From Fidelibacterota bacterium (GTDB lineage: Bacteria > Fidelibacterota > Fidelibacteria > Fidelibacterales > Fidelibacteraceae), in assembly GCA_029931905.1 (NCBI GenBank), contig JAOZRH010000011.1, positions 6,437 through 22,152 on the forward strand: DNA of 15,716 bases. Reading direction: 5' to 3'. The stretch's first letter is position 1. Each line of letters starts with the position of its first letter. The position numbers were made by a program, and so were the translations under genes. Shown here one piece after another: positions 1-7,660 of this stretch. The notes under the pieces are model-generated. The model did no database searches, was not told where the DNA came from, and worked only from the letters and a program-made list of their open reading frames with translations.

Positions 1-126
1 GTTGAAGATAAAGCTAAAGAAGAAGTTGTTGTTGAAGAAAAACCAGCAAAGAAAAAAGAAAAAAAAGAAACTTCAAAAAAGAAAGTTGTTAAATCTGAAG
101 AAGAAGAAGGAAAAGAAGAGAAATAA
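1..126 (+). CDS. C-terminal end of an unidentified protein, Lys/Glu-rich tail (partial)
   Basis: Frame 1 is open from the first base to a TAA at 124-126, giving 41 residues that are almost all Lys, Glu, Val and Ser with no hydrophobic core. The start lies outside the window. Such charged, low-complexity tails are common at the C-terminus of ribosomal proteins (for example bL17, uS2 or bS16) and of some RNA-binding proteins in the FCB group, but the visible part carries no family motif, so the identity is left open. A strong terminator 27 bases downstream indicates that this gene ends its own transcript and is not part of the YbbR/tsaD unit. Confidence 0.7.
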   Translation, partial: VEDKAKEEVVVEEKPAKKKEKKETSKKKVVKSEEEEGKEEK

Positions 127-152
127 GATTTAATAATATTGAATTTTAATAA

Positions 153-180
153 GAAAGGGGCTTTTTGCCCCTTTTTTTTC
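153..180 (+). terminator. Rho-independent terminator of the upstream gene
   Basis: The arms AAAGGGGC (154-161) and GCCCCTTT (167-174) pair perfectly around a TTTTT loop, and the T tract runs on to 179. The G+C-rich stem stands out in A+T-rich surroundings and directly follows the stop at 124-126. Confidence 0.93.
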
Positions 181-185
181 AGATT

Positions 186-217
186 ATTAAATATTTAATT
201 TTATTTATCAATAAAAT
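186..217. repeat. A+T-only palindrome and inverted repeat upstream of the ybbR-like gene
   Basis: A 14-bp perfect palindrome ATTAAATATTTAAT occupies 186-199. An 8-bp inverted repeat (198-205 against 210-217, loop TATC) follows. Both consist only of A and T in the arms, so they may be chance in this composition. They fill most of the space between the terminator and the ATG at 234, where the promoter of the next transcript must lie. No clear -35/-10 pair could be fixed. Confidence 0.25.
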
Positions 218-233
218 ATCTTAAATTTTAATC

Positions 234-1169
234 ATGAAAGGAAATATATTAAATAAGATTGTTGTGTTTTTAATGGCTGTTGTATTATGGGTAGTTATAG
301 TTAGTGGATTGAATTATACCATTATAGTCGAAGTTCCTATCGAAAAGTATAATCCAATGTCAAATAAGGTTTTGAAAAATAATATTCCAACAAGTGCTTT
401 TGTCAGATTAGCTGGTTCCGGAACTAATTTAATTATTTCAAAATATTTTCAAAGAGTAAAATTAATATTAGATATTAGCGAAATTGATAAAAGTGGTAAT
501 ATTAATTTAAAGAAATATTATGAAAAATATCCTAATTTTATATATTTACCAAAAAATGGTATTGAATTGTTAGATATTGTGTATCCTGATTCAATCGATA
601 TCCAACTAGATGAAAAAGTATCAAAATTAATTCCAATTAAATTAATTAGTGAAATAAAATTACAGCCCGGATATATATTTAGTAAACCAATTGTTCTCTC
701 AGAATACAATGTAAATGTGACGGGTCCTAAAAGTATTATTGAAAAATTAGATACAATAGAAACAGAAAAATTGTTGTTAGAAAAAGTTGATTTGTCTTTT
801 GTTAAAATAACAGATTATATAAATCCTAATCCTGAATTTATAAAATTTGAAAAGAAAAATGTTACGGTAAGCGGTGATGTTGAAATAATTGGAGAAAAGG
901 AGTTCACAGATATAAAGATTAAGGGTGTTAATATTCCAGAAGATTTTATTGTTAGATTTATTCCCAAAACAGTTTCTTTAGTGGTTATTGGTGGAAATAA
1001 TAAATTACAAAAAGTTTCTAATAATGAATTTAAAGTTATTTTTGATTATTCCAAACAGTGGATTCCAAATAAAATATATTATACACCAATTATAAAGATT
1101 CCAAAAGATATAATTAATTGTAAAAAAATAATACCGAATAACATAGAGGTTGTGTTTGAAAAAAAATAA
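234..1169 (+). CDS. YbbR-domain (CdaR-like) membrane-anchored protein
   Basis: A 311-residue protein with a single N-terminal membrane segment (about residues 8-26, rich in Val/Leu/Trp) and no cleavage site, so it is probably anchored with the rest outside the membrane. The remainder is a series of beta-rich YbbR-type repeats. Typical traits are the 'LDISEID' strand near 80-86 and a second repeat around 'NVNVTGPKSIIEKLD' (about 160-174). In Firmicutes the YbbR protein CdaR binds and modulates the diadenylate cyclase CdaA. No cyclase gene is visible here, although one could lie upstream of the window. The ATG at 234 has no SD site. The 3' end overlaps tsaD by 14 bases, so the two are probably co-translated. 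The family call is firm; the c-di-AMP role is inference from the family. Confidence 0.82.
   Translation: MKGNILNKIVVFLMAVVLWVVIVSGLNYTIIVEVPIEKYNPMSNKVLKNNIPTSAFVRLAGSGTNLIISKYFQRVKLILDISEIDKSGNINLKKYYEKYPNFIYLPKNGIELLDIVYPDSIDIQLDEKVSKLIPIKLISEIKLQPGYIFSKPIVLSEYNVNVTGPKSIIEKLDTIETEKLLLEKVDLSFVKITDYINPNPEFIKFEKKNVTVSGDVEIIGEKEFTDIKIKGVNIPEDFIVRFIPKTVSLVVIGGNNKLQKVSNNEFKVIFDYSKQWIPNKIYYTPIIKIPKDIINCKKIIPNNIEVVFEKK
1145..1149 (+). promoter_or_regulatory. Ribosome-binding site that fixes the tsaD start
   Basis: AGAGG lies inside the end of the ybbR-like gene, six bases before the TTG at 1156. The other in-frame TTG (1150) directly abuts this site and would leave no spacing, so 1156 is the better start. 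Confidence 0.6.
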
Positions 1170-2172
1170 TCCAATAATATTGGGAATTGAATCTTCCTGT
1201 GATGAAACAAGTGCTGCTGTGTTACGAGGATTTGATGTATCTTCACATATTGTATATTCTCAAGTAATTCACGAAAAATATGGTGGTGTTGTTCCTGAAT
1301 TGGCTAGTAGAGAACATTTGAAAGTTATTTCTGAAGTGGTAGAAAAGGCAATATCTGACAGCGAATATTCATTAGACGAGTTAGATGGAATAGCAGTTAC
1401 TTATGGTCCGGGATTAATGGGGGCATTATTAGTTGGATTAAATTTTGCTAAAGGATTGGCACTTTCATTAAATAAACCATTTATCGCTGTTAACCATATT
1501 GAAAGTCATTTATATGCACCGATGTTGGAATATCCAGATTTAAAACCACCTTTTTTATGTTTATTAGTTTCTGGTGGGCATACTATGTTAATTGATGTTC
1601 AAGGAATCAAGAAGTTTAAAATATTGGGACAAACATTAGATGATGCTGCCGGAGAATCTTTTGATAAGGTGGCGAGATTATTAAAAATTGGATATCCTGG
1701 TGGTCCTGTGATTGATAAAATGTCAAAGAATGCAAATGACAAATTCGTTAAATTTCCAAGAGCTATGCTTGGTAAAGATTCTTTAGATTTTAGTTTTAGT
1801 GGATTAAAAACATCTGTTTTAAATTATATTAATAATAATCCGATAGTTAATGATGATATGGCAAAAGATGTAGTGGCAAGTTTTCAAACTGCTGTTGTAG
1901 ATGTCTTATGTGAAAAAATGTTAAGAGCGGTAAAGAAAACCAAACATTATAATTTGGTATTGGCTGGAGGTGTTGCAGCAAATAGTAAACTTAGAAAAAA
2001 AATGAAAAGTATTGCCCAAAATAATAATATAAATTTATATTATCCACCTTTAGAATATTGCACAGATAATGCTGCAATGGTGGGGGCGACAGGTGTATTA
2101 TATTACAATAATAATTGGTTTTCTGAGTTAAATATTAATGCTGTTCCCAATTTAAAAATTGATGAGTCATAA
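1156..2172 (+). CDS. tsaD: tRNA N6-adenosine threonylcarbamoyltransferase TsaD
   Basis: Transfers the threonylcarbamoyl group from TC-AMP to A37 of ANN-decoding tRNAs (t6A modification), normally with TsaB and TsaE in the cytoplasm. The 338-residue length is standard for the family. Diagnostic motifs are all present: 'GIESSCDETSAAV' near the N-terminus, the metal-binding 'HIESH' (His114 and His118 with this start), 'LVSGGHT', 'LDDAAGESFDKVAR', 'DFSFSGLKT', 'LAGGVAANSKLR' and 'CTDNAAMVG'. It begins with TTG, and its first 14 bases overlap the ybbR-like gene in another frame. Nothing is missing, so it should be active. tsaB and tsaE are not in the window. Confidence 0.97.
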   Translation: MKKNNPIILGIESSCDETSAAVLRGFDVSSHIVYSQVIHEKYGGVVPELASREHLKVISEVVEKAISDSEYSLDELDGIAVTYGPGLMGALLVGLNFAKGLALSLNKPFIAVNHIESHLYAPMLEYPDLKPPFLCLLVSGGHTMLIDVQGIKKFKILGQTLDDAAGESFDKVARLLKIGYPGGPVIDKMSKNANDKFVKFPRAMLGKDSLDFSFSGLKTSVLNYINNNPIVNDDMAKDVVASFQTAVVDVLCEKMLRAVKKTKHYNLVLAGGVAANSKLRKKMKSIAQNNNINLYYPPLEYCTDNAAMVGATGVLYYNNNWFSELNINAVPNLKIDES

Positions 2173-2191
2173 ATCGTAAAAATAGATTGAA

Positions 2192-4198
2192 TTGAATACT
2201 TCATTTCAAATATCAAATAATTTATATTTATATATTCTAATTATATTTTTCATTTTTGTATATATCTTTTGGTTGTTTAAATTTGTTAATAAGTCTAAAA
2301 TTTCAAAAATAAATAAATATTCGATAATTATTTTTAGAACTATTGCAACTTTAATATTTATTTTATTTATTATTAATTTAAAAATTAATATTAAAAAAAC
2401 GATTGTGAAAAAGCCGATAGTTGCATTTGTTTGGGACGATTCAAAGAGTATGGGGAAAGCTATTGAAGATGATAATTATTCCAAAATAATTATGAATTCA
2501 GAGTTTTATAGTTTTTTAAATAATCAAGCTAACATTAAACATTATTATGGGCATGATAAATTAACAGAGATTAATTATAATAAAATCAATAATATAAAAT
2601 ATAATGGAAATTATACAAATATTTCAAATATGTTGTTTTCGGCGATAGCTAAAAATTCCGAAGACGATTTAAATTCGATTATTCTTGTTTCAGATGGGCA
2701 AAGTCATTATGGAAAAATGATCGATAATATGAAATTAAAAAATGATGTAAAAATTCATTCTATAGGAATTGGCAAGACAGAAAATGTTAATAATATAGAA
2801 TTAGTAAATTTAGAGAAACCAAATATTATTAAAGAAAACAAGGAATTCTCATTAAAATTAAATTTAAAGAATAAGAGTAAAAATAATTTAAATGGAGTAG
2901 TAAAATACAGAATAAATAATGATAAAATGCAATATTTTAGTGATGTAAATATATTGGGAGAAAGAGAAGTTGTTGTAGAAAAAAAGATTTCTGCATTGAA
3001 CATCGGTGAATATAAATTGTCATTTTATTATGTTCCGGAAGCTGAAGATACTGTAATATTAATTAATGATAAACAAAAGATTTCTGTTAACAAATCACAA
3101 TTTGATATTGTATTTTGTTATGATATTCCTTCACCAGATATTAAATTTATGAAATTAGTATTATCCGAAAATGAAAATTACAATTTATTTAATTATAATG
3201 ATTGGATAAAAAATAATTCAATGAGTAATCCTGATTTGATAATTTGTTATTCTAATATAAAAGATAATATTTTAATGAAAGATAAGAATATTCCAAAGTT
3301 TATATTTGTTAATAATGATTTTCAAAATATTAAAAATAAAAAAGCAAAATATATTGAAAATTTTGTTTTGAATGAAAAATATTCCTTTTTATTTGTTGAT
3401 TCATTAATTACAAAATCAGTTATTAATTGGAAGAAAATACCACCTGTATTTTGGAATGGAAGTAAAATTGTTGGTGATAATATATTATCAGAAAAAGAGA
3501 CAAAGATATCTCTGATGAGTTGGGACGAGAAAAATAATTCAATAAATTGTTCAATCACTAAAATGTGGAGGTGGAAATTATCATCGTATAATAAAGAATG
3601 GAATGGACATTATTCAAAATTAATAAATGGAATGGTAAAGTGGTTAATAAATAATAATCAGAGAAAGATTATTAATATTGAAGAGAATATTATAAGTATT
3701 AATAAGTATGAAAATATAAAAATTCCAATAAATATAAATTTAACACAAAATAATATTAAAGATTCATTAGAGGTTATATGTATGATATATGATGATAAAA
3801 ATTCTGAATTATTGAGAAATTACATTCCTGTAAATAGTGAAAAAATTTATTTTAATTATAAACCAGTTATTGAAGGTAAATTTAAATTAATTTCTCAATT
3901 AGTTTCCAATAATGTACCTTTAGCGTCAGATTCTGTGAAACTTGAGGTAAATAAAGGTAATAATGAAGTATTTATTGGTTGTGATGAATATTCTTTAAGG
4001 AAATTATCGCATAATTCTAATGGTATTTTCGTAAAATTAAATAATATTAATTTATTGCATAAATTGATACATTTAAAAAATATTGAATTGTTTAAAAATT
4101 ATTATTTAATATCAAGAACAAATATCGTTTTATTAATATTATTATTACTTGTATCTATTGCTGAATGGATTGTGCGTAAGCAAAATGGGTATTTATAA
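2192..4198 (+). CDS. Membrane-anchored von Willebrand factor A (VWA) domain protein
   Basis: A 668-residue protein with two N-terminal membrane segments (about 11-31 and 44-63) and one near the C-terminus (about 644-661). Between them, a VWA domain starts near residue 75 with a complete MIDAS metal site: DxSxS (Asp82, Ser84, Ser86), a likely Thr142, and 'VSDG' with Asp168. After it come an Ig-like/CARDB-type stretch (about 200-300) and a region with 'DIVFCYDIPSP', which resembles the class I glutamine-amidotransferase-like fold of large membrane VWA proteins but shows no clear catalytic triad. The arrangement recalls proteins of the BatA / N-terminal double-transmembrane type. The start is TTG, since the first in-frame ATG is near codon 87, beyond both membrane segments. 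It follows tsaD by 19 bases, probably in the same transcript. The ligand and role are unknown. Confidence 0.8.
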   Translation: MNTSFQISNNLYLYILIIFFIFVYIFWLFKFVNKSKISKINKYSIIIFRTIATLIFILFIINLKINIKKTIVKKPIVAFVWDDSKSMGKAIEDDNYSKIIMNSEFYSFLNNQANIKHYYGHDKLTEINYNKINNIKYNGNYTNISNMLFSAIAKNSEDDLNSIILVSDGQSHYGKMIDNMKLKNDVKIHSIGIGKTENVNNIELVNLEKPNIIKENKEFSLKLNLKNKSKNNLNGVVKYRINNDKMQYFSDVNILGEREVVVEKKISALNIGEYKLSFYYVPEAEDTVILINDKQKISVNKSQFDIVFCYDIPSPDIKFMKLVLSENENYNLFNYNDWIKNNSMSNPDLIICYSNIKDNILMKDKNIPKFIFVNNDFQNIKNKKAKYIENFVLNEKYSFLFVDSLITKSVINWKKIPPVFWNGSKIVGDNILSEKETKISLMSWDEKNNSINCSITKMWRWKLSSYNKEWNGHYSKLINGMVKWLINNNQRKIINIEENIISINKYENIKIPININLTQNNIKDSLEVICMIYDDKNSELLRNYIPVNSEKIYFNYKPVIEGKFKLISQLVSNNVPLASDSVKLEVNKGNNEVFIGCDEYSLRKLSHNSNGIFVKLNNINLLHKLIHLKNIELFKNYYLISRTNIVLLILLLLVSIAEWIVRKQNGYL

Positions 4199-4282
4199 TT
4201 AAGCAAAAAATGGAATAAATAATTAAATAAATATTTTTATAGTTATTTCTTTTTAATTTACATCATGTTTTTTAAATTACAC

Positions 4283-4288
4283 TATAAT
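4283..4288 (+). promoter_or_regulatory. Possible -10 box of the sigma-54 activator gene
   Basis: A perfect TATAAT lies 16 bases before the ATG at 4305. The nearest -35-like hexamer, TTTACA at 4257-4262, is 20 bases upstream, which is longer than ideal. Initiation would fall just before the SD-like AGGGA at 4296-4300, giving a leader of about ten bases. In A+T-rich DNA such hexamers arise by chance, so this is tentative. Confidence 0.3.
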
Positions 4289-4304
4289 ACAAATTAGGGA
4301 ATTA

Positions 4305-5471
4305 ATGCAAAATATTATAAAAAAATACGGAATTATTGGAAAATCAGAAGTCATTCAAAATATATTAAATTTGATTGACCAAATTGCAAAGACTGATATT
4401 TCTGTTTTGATAACCGGTGATAGTGGAACAGGTAAAGAATTAGTTGCAAAAGCGATTCACGAACAATCATTACGAAAGCATTCAAAATATATCACAGTAA
4501 ATTGTGGTGCAATTCCCAGTGGAACAATTGAAAGTGAGTTGTTTGGTCATAAAAAAGGATCTTTTACTGATGCTCACGATGATAGAAAAGGATTTTTCGA
4601 AACAGCAGATGGTGGAACAATATTGTTAGATGAAATAGCAGATTTACCATTGGCCGTACAAGTAAAATTGCTTCGTACTTTAGAACAAGGTGAGATAACA
4701 AGGGTTGGTGAAAGTACGCCAATAAAAGTGAATGTTAGAATATTAACTGCGACAAACAAAGATTTGCAAAAAGAAGTTGCAAAAAATAATTTTCGTAAAG
4801 ATTTATATTATCGTTTGAAAACTATAACAATTGAAGTTCCTCAATTGAGTAAGCGAAAAGAAGATATTCCACTATTAGCAGATGCATTTATGATGGAATA
4901 TGCGGATAAGAATGGCTTATCATATAAACCATTTTCTCCAAATAGTATGAAATTGTTGCAAAATTATGATTGGCCGGGAAATATAAGAGAATTGAAAAAT
5001 TTTATTCAACTTGCATATATTTTTGAAAAGAAGAATATTATTCAACCGGAAACAATAATAGAGCATTTAGATATTGAAGATGACAGCAAAAATTATGACA
5101 CCAGATTTCCGGTAAAAGTTAATAAAAATTCAGAGCAGATTGAAAGAGAATTAATATTAAGGCAATTATTTGTGTTGAGACAAGAAGTAGAAGATATAAA
5201 GAAAATGTTAGAAATGAATATAAATGCAAATAATTTTCGTCAAAATCAGTTAATGGATATTTCTAATGTTATGAAAAATATTCATAGTGTAACCGATGAA
5301 AAGGATTTTATAAATGATACTAAAGAAGTTAAAACAATACAAGAAATGGAAAAAGAAATGATTCAAGCTACACTAAAAATATTTAATGGAAATAAAAAGA
5401 AAACTGCGAAGGCATTAAATATTGGTGAGAGAACATTATATAGAAAAATAAATGAATATAAATTAAGATAA
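4305..5471 (+). CDS. Sigma-54-dependent transcriptional activator without receiver domain
   Basis: A 388-residue AAA+ enhancer-binding protein that should use ATP hydrolysis to open sigma-54 RNA polymerase promoters. The AAA+ core begins at once (about 9-245): Walker A 'GDSGTGKE' (38-45), sigma-54 contact loop 'GSFTDA' (85-90), Walker B 'GTILLDE' (104-110), and 'FRKDLYYRL' in the sensor/arginine-finger part. A linker of about 100 residues with a likely coiled coil ('ERELILRQLFVLRQEVEDI', about 281-299) leads to a Fis-type helix-turn-helix at the C-terminus (about 350-386; 'NKKKTAKALNIGERTLYRK'). There is no N-terminal receiver, GAF or PAS domain, so activity is not set by ordinary two-component phosphorylation. 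The contact loop differs from the classical GAFTGA at positions 2 and 5. The targets are not known, and I saw no clear -24/-12 sigma-54 promoter in the window. Confidence 0.92.
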   Translation: MQNIIKKYGIIGKSEVIQNILNLIDQIAKTDISVLITGDSGTGKELVAKAIHEQSLRKHSKYITVNCGAIPSGTIESELFGHKKGSFTDAHDDRKGFFETADGGTILLDEIADLPLAVQVKLLRTLEQGEITRVGESTPIKVNVRILTATNKDLQKEVAKNNFRKDLYYRLKTITIEVPQLSKRKEDIPLLADAFMMEYADKNGLSYKPFSPNSMKLLQNYDWPGNIRELKNFIQLAYIFEKKNIIQPETIIEHLDIEDDSKNYDTRFPVKVNKNSEQIERELILRQLFVLRQEVEDIKKMLEMNINANNFRQNQLMDISNVMKNIHSVTDEKDFINDTKEVKTIQEMEKEMIQATLKIFNGNKKKTAKALNIGERTLYRKINEYKLR

Positions 5472-5482
5472 AAAATCCAAGG

Positions 5483-5530
5483 TAATTTGTGAAATTTAAA
5501 ATATTTGTACGATTATTTAATGACAAATTA
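5483..5530. repeat. 8-bp inverted repeat in the gap before the rhodanese gene
   Basis: TAATTTGT (5483-5490) and ACAAATTA (5523-5530) are exact inverted copies 32 bases apart. They lie in the 88-bp gap between the sigma-54 activator gene and the next operon. They could be an operator or chance, because the arms are nearly all A/T. No convincing promoter hexamers are visible beside them. Confidence 0.22.
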
Positions 5531-5559
5531 GTTTTGATTAAAATGTTGAGGACAAAAAA

Positions 5560-6000
5560 ATGAAAAAAATATATTTATTAATTATTGCTGTTATTCTTAT
5601 CGTTGGTTGTGTTCGAAAACCAATAGTGGAAAAAATAAAACCGATTGCATTAAAAAATGAGAAAATATCTACAACAATTGATCTTAAAAAATATATTACG
5701 GGTCAAAAACTTAAAGAATTGGTTGATTCTCCTAATGAAAAAATTTGGATAATAGATGTTAGGACTAAATCGGAATTTGATTCTGGACATATTCCAACTG
5801 CAAAACATTTTCCAAGGAGCGAAATACTTAATAGAATAAATGAATTGCCAAAGGACAAATATTTAATTTTATATTGTTATTCTGGAGCAAGGTCTCGAGC
5901 TGCTGTTGAAATATTGTTTAAACACGGATATGATAGACGAAAGCTTCTAAATTGGGGTGGAATAATGGATTGGCGATTTGAACAAGTTTCAGGAGAATAA
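5560..6000 (+). CDS. Rhodanese-domain lipoprotein (probable periplasmic sulfurtransferase)
   Basis: A 146-residue single-domain rhodanese. The N-terminus is a lipoprotein signal (two Lys, hydrophobic core, lipobox Ile-Val-Gly-Cys with Cys17), so the mature protein should be lipid-anchored outside the inner membrane. The rhodanese fold spans about 48-142. It carries 'IIDVRTKSEFDSGHIPTA' (Asp66, Arg68) and a catalytic loop 'CYSGARSR' with Cys106, matching the active-site CxxGxR pattern, so it should carry a persulfide. The substrate cannot be read from the sequence; cyanide, thiosulfate or redox partners are possible. An excellent SD (GAGGA, 5548-5552, spacing 7) supports the ATG. It opens the run of genes to cobO and nadA, and its last codons contain the cobO ribosome-binding site. 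Confidence 0.88.
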   Translation: MKKIYLLIIAVILIVGCVRKPIVEKIKPIALKNEKISTTIDLKKYITGQKLKELVDSPNEKIWIIDVRTKSEFDSGHIPTAKHFPRSEILNRINELPKDKYLILYCYSGARSRAAVEILFKHGYDRRKLLNWGGIMDWRFEQVSGE

Positions 6001-6002
6001 AA

Positions 6003-6542
6003 TTGAATTCAAAAAATAATGATGGATTGATTTTAATTTATACTGGAAATGGAAAGGGTAAAACAACGGCATCTTTGGGGACAGCATTCAGAAGTATTGG
6101 CTATAATTGGAATGTGTGTATTGTGCAATTTATCAAAGGTGATTGGAAATATGGTGAGATGGAAGCTGTAAAACTCATACCAAATATTGAGTTACATCAG
6201 ATGGGAAGAGGATTCTGTAAAATTATGGGTGATGATATCCCAGAATCAGAGCATAGAGGATCTGCTGAAAATGCGCTAGAATTTGTGACTGAGAAAATGT
6301 TATCAAATAAATATCAATTATTAATATTAGATGAAATATTTGTTGCAATTTCATTGGGGCTTTTGAAGGAAAAAAAAGTAATAGAATTTATACAAAAAAA
6401 ACCGAGTCAAGTAAACTTGATATTAACCGGTAGAGATGCAACAAAAAAAATAATTGAAATAGCTGATTTGGTGACGGAAATGAAAGAAATTAAACACCCA
6501 TACCAAAAAGGGATATTGTCAAAAAAGGGAATTGATTATTAA
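6003..6542 (+). CDS. cobO: Cob(I)yrinic acid a,c-diamide adenosyltransferase (CobA/CobO/BtuR family)
   Basis: Transfers adenosyl from ATP to the cobalt of reduced corrinoids, forming adenosylcobalamin or its precursor in the cytoplasm. The 179 residues are the usual length. The P-loop is 'GNGKGKTT' (15-22), as in BtuR/CobO. It is followed by 'VQFIKGDWKYGE' (about 41-52), the acidic motif 'LILDEI' (107-112), 'LTGRDA', and a conserved tail with 'HPYQKGI' and 'KKGIDY'. The start is TTG, supported by AGGAG (5991-5995, spacing 7) lying in the last codons of the rhodanese gene, so the two are probably translationally coupled. No other cobalamin genes are nearby, so it may serve salvage rather than de novo synthesis. 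That is inference. Confidence 0.95.
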   Translation: MNSKNNDGLILIYTGNGKGKTTASLGTAFRSIGYNWNVCIVQFIKGDWKYGEMEAVKLIPNIELHQMGRGFCKIMGDDIPESEHRGSAENALEFVTEKMLSNKYQLLILDEIFVAISLGLLKEKKVIEFIQKKPSQVNLILTGRDATKKIIEIADLVTEMKEIKHPYQKGILSKKGIDY

Positions 6543-6546
6543 TTAT

Positions 6547-6550
6547 GGAG
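6547..6550 (+). promoter_or_regulatory. Ribosome-binding site that decides the nadA start
   Basis: GGAG at 6547-6550 is six bases before the ATG at 6557. The upstream in-frame ATG (6545) overlaps this site and has no SD of its own. The later ATG is therefore preferred. Confidence 0.6.
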
Positions 6551-6556
6551 AAAAAT

Positions 6557-7654
6557 ATGACATATGAAAATGGAGTGGGACCATTTGAAGATTTAAAATC
6601 TGATAGTCAAGTAGTTTATAAAATTAAAAAATTAAAAGAAAAACTTTCTAATAAAATTATAATTTTAGGGCATCATTATCAAAGAGACGATGTAATTCAA
6701 TTTGCAGATATAAGTGGTGATTCTTTTAAATTAAGCAAAGAAGCTGCAATGAATAAAGATAAGGAATTTATTGTTTTTTGTGGAGTTGAATTTATGGCTG
6801 AGAGTGCAGATATTATTAGTTCTGACTTTCAAAAGGTTGTTATTCCGGAAATTAAAGCTGGTTGTTCATTGGCTGATTTTGCTTCATTAGAAAATGTAGA
6901 AAATGCTTGGCAAGAGATAAATTCGATAGTAGATGAAAAGATTATTCCAATAACTTATATTAATTCTACGGCCAATCTAAAATCATTTGTTGGTAAAAAT
7001 AATGGTTCGGTTTGTACAAGCTCTAATGCATCAAAAATATTTGATTGGGCAATGGAAAGAGGTGAAAAAATATTTTTTTTCCCAGATCAATATCTTGGTG
7101 GAAATACTGCAATTTCAAAGGGAATTGATAAAGAAAAGATTATTTTATGGAAAAGAAATAAAAAGTATGGTGGAAATTCAAAAGAAGATATTTTAAATGC
7201 AAAAGTTATTTTATGGGATGGATATTGTAGTGTACATAAAAGATTTTCTGTTGAAGATATTTATCGATTAAGAGAAGAGTATCCAAATATAAAAATAATT
7301 TCTCATCCAGAATGCAAAAATGAAGTTATAAGTAATTCAGATGAATTTGGAAGTACAAGCCAAATAATTCAAGCGATTAATGATTCTCCTGATGGCTCTA
7401 TTTGGGGAGTTGGGACAGAACATCATTTGGTGAATAGATTAAAGGAAATGTATCCAAAGAAGACGATATTGTCACTATCTAAAATCGGAAATCAATGTAT
7501 TACGATGGCGAGCAATACACCAGAAAAATTATTATATATTTTGGAAAAATTAGATAGTGGAGAAATTATTAACCAAATCACAGTAAATGATGAAGTTAAA
7601 GAATTTGCAAAATTATCTTTAAATAAAATGATTGAAATTACTTCAAAAAAATAG
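6557..7654 (+). CDS. nadA: Quinolinate synthase NadA (long type)
   Basis: Condenses iminoaspartate with dihydroxyacetone phosphate to quinolinate, using a [4Fe-4S] cluster, in de novo NAD synthesis. It is about 365 residues from the preferred ATG. Motifs seen are 'LGHHYQRDDVIQFAD' (about 37-51), 'FCGVEFMAESADI', and the three cluster cysteines in widely separated positions: 'AGCSLAD' (Cys103), 'GYCSVHKRF' (Cys224) and 'GNQCITMA' (Cys314). Length and cysteine spacing follow the Bacillus-type long form rather than the short form. The gene follows cobO closely and is followed by a lipoprotein gene after six bases. nadB and nadC are not in the window. No residue needed for activity appears lost. 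Confidence 0.97.
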   Translation: MTYENGVGPFEDLKSDSQVVYKIKKLKEKLSNKIIILGHHYQRDDVIQFADISGDSFKLSKEAAMNKDKEFIVFCGVEFMAESADIISSDFQKVVIPEIKAGCSLADFASLENVENAWQEINSIVDEKIIPITYINSTANLKSFVGKNNGSVCTSSNASKIFDWAMERGEKIFFFPDQYLGGNTAISKGIDKEKIILWKRNKKYGGNSKEDILNAKVILWDGYCSVHKRFSVEDIYRLREEYPNIKIISHPECKNEVISNSDEFGSTSQIIQAINDSPDGSIWGVGTEHHLVNRLKEMYPKKTILSLSKIGNQCITMASNTPEKLLYILEKLDSGEIINQITVNDEVKEFAKLSLNKMIEITSKK

Positions 7655-7660
7655 ATAATA

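Noticed and set aside
4199..4256. A possible imperfect hairpin with a T-rich tail after the VWA gene as terminator
   Set aside because: The pairing is weak, A/T-only and includes mismatches; it cannot be told apart from background composition.
6545..6556. Upstream ATG start for nadA, adding four residues
   Set aside because: It has no SD site and itself overlaps the GGAG that precedes the ATG at 6557.
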